Shown here: piece after piece, positions 6,328-11,150 of the stretch
Numbering within the stretch: the first letter of the stretch is position 1
Layout: every line of letters begins with the position of its first letter
NCBI GenBank assembly: GCA_964459065.1
Contig: CAYWMN010000116.1
Span: 1 to 11,150 of the forward strand
Direction of reading: 5' to 3'
Length of the DNA stretch: 11,150 bases
Source of the DNA: JAMCXS01 sp964459065
GTDB taxonomy: Bacteria > Acidobacteriota > Terriglobia > UBA7540
The notes under the pieces: model-generated
Database searches by the model: none
The model's input: only the letters and a program-made list of their open reading frames with translations
Told to the model about the DNA's origin: nothing
Made by a program: the position numbers and the translations under genes

Positions 6328-7479
6328 ATGAACCGTCGAAAATTTTTGGGAGCAGCGCCGGCAGGAATCGCGGCGGCTTACGCCGCCCGCTCCGGGCAAG
6401 CTGTGCGCCAGGGGCTTCGGACCCGCAAGCCTGCGGAAGCGGAGCCAAAACGGCGCCAGACCGCGTGGCAGCCGCACGGAGCGGTTTACGTTCCCGCGCG
6501 CGCCTACAACGCCTATCAGATGTGGCGCGATTATGATTCCGGGAGGATGCGGCACGACGCGCGGTTGGCCACCAGCCTGCGGCTGAACGCTTTCCGGCTG
6601 TGGCTGAGTTTCGAGTTCTGGCAGCGGGACCGCCAGGCGCTGCGGCAACGCTTTGACGATCTGCTCGCGGTGTGCGCGGCCAGGGGAATCAAGGTGATGC
6701 CGGTGCTGTTTGAAGGCGTGGGGCTTGAGCCGACAGCGGCCAACCTCGCCAACAAGAATCCGTTTGAGGCGTCGGCGGTGCTGTCGCCTTCCACGGAAAT
6801 TGTGCGTGACCGGAAGCGCTGGGGCGGCCCGCGCGACTACGTCGACTGGTTTATGGACCGCTTCCGGAACGATCCGCGGCTGGCGGCGATCGAGGTTCAG
6901 AATGAGCCGCATACGCTCGGGCGCGAACTCTTTGCGCGGGCCATGATTGAGCAGGCGGCGGCGCATCAAGGCTCGGTTCCCCTCACGCTCGGCGGCTACA
7001 CGCTGATGCAGACCCTGATGTTTTTGAACGCGGGACTCGGCGTGTTGCAGACGCACATGAACTTTCCGCCCTCGGCGGCTTTCGCGCGGCATTATATTCG
7101 CACCCAGGTGACGGATGCGGAAAAAGTGGTCGGGCGGCCGGTGTGGCTGACCGAGTGGCAAAGGATTCGCCCGAGCGGCACGGGCTGGGGAAGTAAGCCG
7201 CTGGTGGCGAGCGAGTGGGAGCCCGATTACGCGTCGCTTGCGCCTATCGTGCGGTCTTATGGAATCGGCAATTTCTTTTGGAGCCTGATGCTGAAGCCGG
7301 CCTACCTGCTGGCGCAGCGCGAAAAAGGCACGCTGAACGGCCTTTTCCACGAAGACGGCGCCGTGTGGAGCCTGGCTGACGCACGCGCCCTTAGCGGCGA
7401 CGCCAGCTTTGACGCGCCCGAGCGCCGGCAGTGGCCCGAATGGGCAAAAGCGATTCCGGAAAAACTGCGGCTTCCATAA
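6328..7479 (+). CDS. Tat-exported clan A-like glycoside hydrolase (GH5-type)
   Basis: The protein has 383 residues. It begins MNRRKFLGAAPAGIAAAYAA, a twin-arginine (Tat) signal with the RRKFL core, so it is exported folded. The mature part reads as a TIM-barrel hydrolase: LNAFRLWLSFEFW (near 90-100), then ARGIKVMPVLFE, then AIEVQNEPH with Glu193 at the position of the acid/base, and PVWLTEWQ with Glu276 at the position of the nucleophile. These two glutamates at the ends of strands 4 and 7 are the mark of retaining clan A enzymes such as cellulases and mannanases. The substrate cannot be read from the sequence. The start at 6328 has GGGAG seven bases upstream and puts the signal peptide at the N-terminus. 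The sulfatase gene follows after 41 bases, probably in one transcript, which points to a sulfated glycan. Confidence 0.85.
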   Translation: MNRRKFLGAAPAGIAAAYAARSGQAVRQGLRTRKPAEAEPKRRQTAWQPHGAVYVPARAYNAYQMWRDYDSGRMRHDARLATSLRLNAFRLWLSFEFWQRDRQALRQRFDDLLAVCAARGIKVMPVLFEGVGLEPTAANLANKNPFEASAVLSPSTEIVRDRKRWGGPRDYVDWFMDRFRNDPRLAAIEVQNEPHTLGRELFARAMIEQAAAHQGSVPLTLGGYTLMQTLMFLNAGLGVLQTHMNFPPSAAFARHYIRTQVTDAEKVVGRPVWLTEWQRIRPSGTGWGSKPLVASEWEPDYASLAPIVRSYGIGNFFWSLMLKPAYLLAQREKGTLNGLFHEDGAVWSLADARALSGDASFDAPERRQWPEWAKAIPEKLRLP

Positions 7480-7520
7480 CCAGTGGGTGTTTTTTCCGTC
7501 TTACGGCAGGAGAGAGAGCG

Positions 7521-9191
7521 ATGGAAAAATGGACGCGAAGAAAATTCTTGCAAGGCGGCGCGGCGTTGACCACGGCGAGCTTGGTGAAGCCCGGAATTGC
7601 GAAGAGCCAGAGCGCGGGGGAGCAATCCGGCGAGCGGCCCAACATCCTGATCTTTATGCCGGACCAGCAGCAGGGCGCGACCGTGCTGCCGAACCATCCC
7701 TGCCTGACCCCGAACGTTGACCGGTTCGCATCCGAGGGAATTATCTTTAACCGCGCCTACTGTCCCGCGCCGCACTGTTGCCCTTCGCGCGCCAGCTTCC
7801 AGACGGGACTCTACCCGAGCGAGCACGGCGTGTTTAACAACGTCGATACCGATACGGCGATTCATGCGAATCCCTATCCAGGTTTGCAATTCTTCAGCCG
7901 GACGCTCAAAGACTCAGGCTACAACCTGGCGTATTCGGGAAAGTGGCACGTGGCGCGCGACTATTTCCCGGAGGATTTCGGCTGGACCGATTTGAATCCG
8001 TCCGGGAAAGAGGCTCGGCGGCCCGTTTACACGCCCGGCAAAACGCGCAGGTCGAGGTTTTGGGAGACCGCGAGGAAACAACTTGAAGCGAACGGCCCGC
8101 GCCGGCGCGGCGAGGTGCTGCGGCCAGGGTGGGGCAACACCACGCTTTACGGAAGCTACGAGCCGCGGGGCCCGCACGGATACGAAGGGACTCGGGATTA
8201 CGAAATTGTCCGCCGCGGCGTGGAGGGAATGCGGACGCTTGCGAAAGGCGGCAAGCCCTGGTGCCTGATGGTGTCCAACAGCGGCGGCCATGACAAGTAC
8301 ATCGTTCCGCGGAATTTTGCCCGGATGTACCATCCCGAATCTGTCGAACTGCCGCCGAGCTTCCGGGACACGCTTGAGGACAAGCCGCGCATCTATCAGC
8401 GCATGCGGTACGAATACTGGTCGCAGCTGAGCGACCGGGAGGTTCGCGAAGCGATCGCGCACTATTGGGCCAAGCTTACGATGCAGGACGCGCTGTTTGG
8501 CCGGCTGCTGGAGGCGCTGGATGCGACCGGCCAGGCGGAAAACACCCTGGTGCTTTACGTTTCCGACCACGGCGATTACGCCGGCGCGCACGGGTTGTGG
8601 GCCAAGGGAGTTCCGAGTTTTCATGAGGGGTACAACATTCCCGCCGTCGTTCGCTGGCCGCGAGGAATTGCGAACCCCGGCCGCCAGGTGGACGCTTTTG
8701 TTTCCACCACGGACTTTGCTCCCACTTTTCTGGAGGCAGCGGGCGTTCCGGCGCCGGAAGTCCGAATGTCGGGGCACAGCCTGCTGCCCTGGCTGCGCGG
8801 CGAAGCCCCCTCCAACTGGCGGGAGGCGGTATTTGAACAACTCAACGGCGTGGAGCTTTACTACACCCAGCGGATTGTGATGACCAAGGATTACAAGTAC
8901 GTCTACAACGGATTCGACTACGACGAGCTCTATGATTTAAAGCAAGACCCGCACGAAATGGTGAACCTGGCGTTCCCGGATGTGAAGCAGGCACGGGCGC
9001 AAATGGAAACGGGCGCGGGGCTTCAGTCGCTGAACGACGTGCCGTGGCCGCCGCTTGAGCCGCGGCTGGCGGAAGCGCGCCGCGACTTGCTCCAGCGCAT
9101 GTGGAAGTTTGCGCAGGAGCACAAGGACCAGATTTTTAATTCTTATATCACCGTCGCCATGTCGCCGCTCGGGCCGGGCGTGGAGTTGTGA
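7521..9191 (+). CDS. Tat-exported type I sulfatase (formylglycine-dependent)
   Basis: The protein has 556 residues. It starts MEKWTRRKFLQGGAALTTAS, a canonical Tat signal. The sulfatase fold begins at RPNILIFMPDQQQG with the metal ligand D48. The active-site signature C-x-P-S-R is CCPSR with Cys86, which must be converted to formylglycine by a maturase not present in this window. GKWH with K141 and H143, SDHG with metal ligands D349 and H350, and HGLWAKG with K362 complete the usual active site. The enzyme hydrolyses sulfate esters; similarity to choline/iduronate/heparan-type sulfatases is general, and the substrate is unknown. The C-terminal DYDELYDLKQDPHEMVNLA is also typical of the family. 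The start is supported by AGGAG eight bases upstream. It shares an apparent transcript with the preceding glycoside hydrolase. Confidence 0.95.
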   Translation: MEKWTRRKFLQGGAALTTASLVKPGIAKSQSAGEQSGERPNILIFMPDQQQGATVLPNHPCLTPNVDRFASEGIIFNRAYCPAPHCCPSRASFQTGLYPSEHGVFNNVDTDTAIHANPYPGLQFFSRTLKDSGYNLAYSGKWHVARDYFPEDFGWTDLNPSGKEARRPVYTPGKTRRSRFWETARKQLEANGPRRRGEVLRPGWGNTTLYGSYEPRGPHGYEGTRDYEIVRRGVEGMRTLAKGGKPWCLMVSNSGGHDKYIVPRNFARMYHPESVELPPSFRDTLEDKPRIYQRMRYEYWSQLSDREVREAIAHYWAKLTMQDALFGRLLEALDATGQAENTLVLYVSDHGDYAGAHGLWAKGVPSFHEGYNIPAVVRWPRGIANPGRQVDAFVSTTDFAPTFLEAAGVPAPEVRMSGHSLLPWLRGEAPSNWREAVFEQLNGVELYYTQRIVMTKDYKYVYNGFDYDELYDLKQDPHEMVNLAFPDVKQARAQMETGAGLQSLNDVPWPPLEPRLAEARRDLLQRMWKFAQEHKDQIFNSYITVAMSPLGPGVEL

Positions 9192-9201
9192 GGGGCGGCG
9201 C

Positions 9202-9303
9202 GGACCCTGAGCGAAAATCAGATCCCTCGCCGGATTCACCTTAAGCCCTGTCGTTTTGCTCAGGGCCGTTCGCAAGCGGAGGGGCGAACGGGCTCGGAAT
9301 GAC
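9202..9303 (-). repeat. Dispersed GTCATTCCGAG-type repeat with internal hairpins
   Basis: Read on the minus strand it opens with GTCATTCCGAG (9293-9303) and later has GCGAGGGATCTG (9219-9230), both related to the fragment at 1210-1240. It holds hairpins CCGTTCGC (9266-9273) with GCGAACGG (9284-9291), and CCCTG (9246-9250) with CAGGG (9261-9265). An 8-base inverted repeat, CCCTGAGC (9205-9212) with GCTCAGGG (9258-9265), spans its middle. It fills most of the convergent gap between the sulfatase and dipeptidase genes, where it could also hinder read-through, although no U-tract follows the stems. Confidence 0.55.
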
Positions 9304-9356
9304 GCGAGGCTAAACTCCGCGGATATCGCCCACGGCGCACCAAACTCCTGCTGCGG

Positions 9357-10415
9357 CTAGCTTTCCTTCAATGCGCTTTGGAAGAAGCGCAGCCAGTTGC
9401 CGTGCATGATGCCCGCGATATCGTCCTGGCTGTAGCCTCTTTGCTTGAGGAGCGCAGGAACCTTTTGCAGGTCGGCGATGGTGTCGAGATCGCTCGGCGA
9501 CTGCTCGCGACCGAAGCCTCCGTCGAGGTCGCTGCCGATGGCGACGTGGCGGGCGTTGCCGGCCAGCTGGCAGATGTGGTCGATGTGGTCGATGACGTTG
9601 GTGAGCTTCACCAGCGAATTGTCCGTCTCTCCCGGAACGTAACCCGGGTGGAGCATCCAGGAATCGAAGGCCGCGCCGATCACCGCGCCGCGCTCGATGA
9701 GCTTGCGGATCTGATCGTCGGAAAACTGCCGCGGGCCCGGAACCAGCGCCCGGCAGTTGTTGTGGCTGGCCAGAATGTCGCCCTCATATTTTTCCGTGAC
9801 CTCCCAGAAACCGGCGTCGGCCAGATGCGTCGCGTCGACGATCATGCCCAGTTCCTTGAAGGCGGCGAGAAGCTCAAAACCCCGCGGCGTAAGGCCGCTT
9901 GTGGCCGTGGTGCCGCCGGCGTAAATGCCTTCGCTGTAGTGCGAGAGGCCCACCACGCGCAATCCGGCTTCAAACCAGCGGGCGGCGTCATCAGGCGATA
10001 GGATCGGGTCCGCGCCTTCCATGGCGAGGATGTAGCCGATGCGCTCGTGCGAGCCGCTGTTCCAATCGTCCACGTGGCGTGAAAGCTCGCCGCGGGTTTT
10101 CAGCATGCGGAGCTCGCCGCGTTCTTCCATGATGCGGTAATAGGTGCGCTGGCCGTGGCCCATGGCGGAGGCGATTTCCTGCGAGCGGTAATCGAGCAGC
10201 GCCGCGTTCTCCCGGGTCGAGCGCGCCAGCACCGTGGCCAGGCAAACGCCCACGTCACCCTGGCGCATTTCCGGGAAGCAGACGGTGTTGCGGCCGCGGC
10301 GGCGCTCATTCATTCCGGCTTCCGAGCGCCGGATTTCGGCAACCGGCAGGGTAAAGTCGCGGTTCCAATTGAGCGCATTCCAACTGAGGTCGAGATGGGA
10401 ATCGATGACGAGCAT
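9357..10415 (-). CDS. Membrane dipeptidase family (peptidase M19) enzyme
   Basis: The protein has 352 residues, usual for the renal-dipeptidase family of zinc amidohydrolases that cleave dipeptides, often with D-residues, and some lactam or amide substrates. The binuclear metal site is complete: H7 and D9 in DSHLD, the bridging E133 in AMEGAD, H197 in VDATHL, H218 in ASHNNCRAL and D296 in GSDLDGG. The sequence begins directly at the HxD motif and shows no signal peptide, so a cytoplasmic location is likely. The ATG at 10415 has AAGGAG six bases upstream and is preferred over the open frame extending 20 codons further. It lies 75 bases behind the SDR gene on the same strand, suggesting one transcript. 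The physiological substrate is unknown; dipeptide scavenging or cell-wall recycling are guesses. Confidence 0.93.
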   Translation of the reverse strand: MLVIDSHLDLSWNALNWNRDFTLPVAEIRRSEAGMNERRRGRNTVCFPEMRQGDVGVCLATVLARSTRENAALLDYRSQEIASAMGHGQRTYYRIMEERGELRMLKTRGELSRHVDDWNSGSHERIGYILAMEGADPILSPDDAARWFEAGLRVVGLSHYSEGIYAGGTTATSGLTPRGFELLAAFKELGMIVDATHLADAGFWEVTEKYEGDILASHNNCRALVPGPRQFSDDQIRKLIERGAVIGAAFDSWMLHPGYVPGETDNSLVKLTNVIDHIDHICQLAGNARHVAIGSDLDGGFGREQSPSDLDTIADLQKVPALLKQRGYSQDDIAGIMHGNWLRFFQSALKES

Positions 10416-10421
10416 TTGAGA

Positions 10422-10427
10422 CTCCTT
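10422..10427 (-). promoter_or_regulatory. Ribosome binding site deciding the M19 start
   Basis: AAGGAG on the minus strand stands six bases before the ATG at 10413-10415. It selects this start over one 60 bases upstream, which would add 20 residues not typical for the family. Confidence 0.75.
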
Positions 10428-10490
10428 CCAGGGCAGGAACGTGCAGAAGATTGTGGGCGCCGGGCGCAGCAGCAAAACACCCGGGCCTTG

Positions 10491-11150
10491 CTATTGTTGA
10501 GACGCCGCGTCGGGGAAAACGAACCCTCCATCAATGCGCAGAATCGATCCGGTGATGTAGCCGGCGTCGTCCGAGGCAAGAAACGCGGCCCCTTTGCCGA
10601 TTTCTTCGGGCGTGGCCAGGCGGCCAAACGGCAGCAGCTTGCCGCGGCGGAGGATCTCTTCTTCGGACATGAATTTGCGCTCGCCGGGAGTGTCGGTCCA
10701 GCCGGGCTCAATGGCGTTCACGCGGATGCGATAGGGCGTAAGCTCGTTGGCCATGGTGCGCGCCATGTGATTGACGCCAGCCTTTGCCGTGTTGTAAGGC
10801 AGCGCATTCCGAATGGGAAGCAGGGCGTGAACCGAACTGATGACGACGATGCTGCCACCCTGGTTTTGCGACACCATTTGCCTTGCGGCCAGCTGGCACG
10901 AGTGGAACACGCCCCACAAAGTGACCGCCAGAGTATCTTCCATGTCCTTGGGGGTGAGCTCCAGGAAAGGCTTCCGCATGCTAAAGGCGGCGTTGGCCAC
11001 CAGGATGTCCAGCCTTCCGAGTTGCCGAACCGCCTCCTCGATCATGGCCTCCACCGCTGGCCGGTTTGAGACGTCGCCGAGCGTGACGGCGGCGCGCCGG
11101 CCCAGCCTGCGAATTTCGTCGGCCACCTGGCCGGCCGCGGGCGCGTCGCT
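10491..11150 (-). CDS. Short-chain dehydrogenase/reductase (SDR), N-terminus beyond window
   Basis: 219 residues are visible; the start and the TGxxxGxG cofactor loop lie past the right edge. What remains is a classical SDR: GDVSNRPAVEAMI (the D-V contact to the adenine ring), LDILVANAAF (the variant of NNAG), VVISSVHALLPIRNALPYNTAKAG with the catalytic Ser, Tyr and Lys of YxxxK, then NAIEPGWTDTPGERKF (family consensus N-x-I-x-PG) and the C-terminal SDDAGYITGSILRIDGGF. It is an NAD(P)-dependent oxidoreductase of the FabG/glucose dehydrogenase-like type; the substrate is unknown. The open frame continues eight codons past the GTG at 11124-11126 to the edge, so that codon is internal. The dipeptidase gene follows 75 bases downstream on the same strand. 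Confidence 0.92.
   Translation of the reverse strand, partial: SDAPAAGQVADEIRRLGRRAAVTLGDVSNRPAVEAMIEEAVRQLGRLDILVANAAFSMRKPFLELTPKDMEDTLAVTLWGVFHSCQLAARQMVSQNQGGSIVVISSVHALLPIRNALPYNTAKAGVNHMARTMANELTPYRIRVNAIEPGWTDTPGERKFMSEEEILRRGKLLPFGRLATPEEIGKGAAFLASDDAGYITGSILRIDGGFVFPDAASQQ

Noticed and set aside
5194..7350. Reading the minus-strand frame as one 718-residue protein
   Set aside because: The part beyond 6087 runs antisense through the glycoside hydrolase gene, has low-complexity Arg/Pro-rich sequence and is separated from 6087 by a good minus-strand promoter at 6179-6207. Only 5194-6087 is kept.
7914..8840. Minus-strand frame of 308 residues and similar frames opposite the sulfatase and dipeptidase genes
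   Set aside because: These are high-GC shadow frames; the opposite strand has complete enzymes with all catalytic residues.
9202..9303. Intrinsic bidirectional terminator between the convergent genes
   Set aside because: The stems are present, but no run of T follows on either strand, and the sequence is better explained as a dispersed repeat.

Overview
The window is high-GC bacterial DNA with no rRNA, tRNA or CRISPR array that I can recognise. Dispersed repeats beginning GTCATTCCGAG, a REP-associated transposase with its hairpin repeats, a protein of the 'LKHGL' repeat type and paired Tat-exported catabolic enzymes together suggest a soil-type Acidobacteriota or a relative. This is inference from gene style, not a phylogenetic result.

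Layout, left to right. (1) 1-1085, minus: the first 361 residues of SecA, the Sec translocase motor, cut by the left edge, with a plausible sigma-70-type promoter behind it. (2) 1310-3286, minus: a 658-residue protein with an N-terminal PD-(D/E)xK-type nuclease and a DUF2075/Schlafen-group-3-type helicase. It is visibly poorer in GC than its neighbours and may be an acquired, defence-type gene. (3) 3448-5197: a repeat island. A REP-associated tyrosine transposase (RAYT, 3787-4242, plus) sits among palindromes that carry GTAG directly at the hairpin foot. Two near-identical composite elements of about 220 bp, each with five hairpins, lie at 3448-3665 and 4977-5197. Single REP units lie at 3706-3729 and 4257-4280, and a chimeric unit at 4384-4407. 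A small single-pass membrane protein (4418-4762, minus) is embedded in the island. (4) 5194-6087, minus: a basic 297-residue protein of unknown function with five tandem helical repeats; its stop codon lies inside the GTAG of the neighbouring REP unit. (5) 6328-9191, plus: a two-gene unit encoding a Tat-exported clan-A-like glycoside hydrolase and a Tat-exported type I sulfatase, probably acting together on a sulfated glycan. (6) 9357-11150, minus: an SDR oxidoreductase (its N-terminus beyond the right edge) followed by an M19 membrane-dipeptidase-family enzyme, probably co-transcribed and convergent with the sulfatase unit.

The most interesting structure is the repeat island. The two composite copies differ at only four of 96 aligned positions in their left part. 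Two of those changes are a compensating G-C to A-T exchange in one stem, and the other two lie outside stems. This is direct evidence that the folded form has been maintained. The elements are good candidates for substrates of the RAYT between them.
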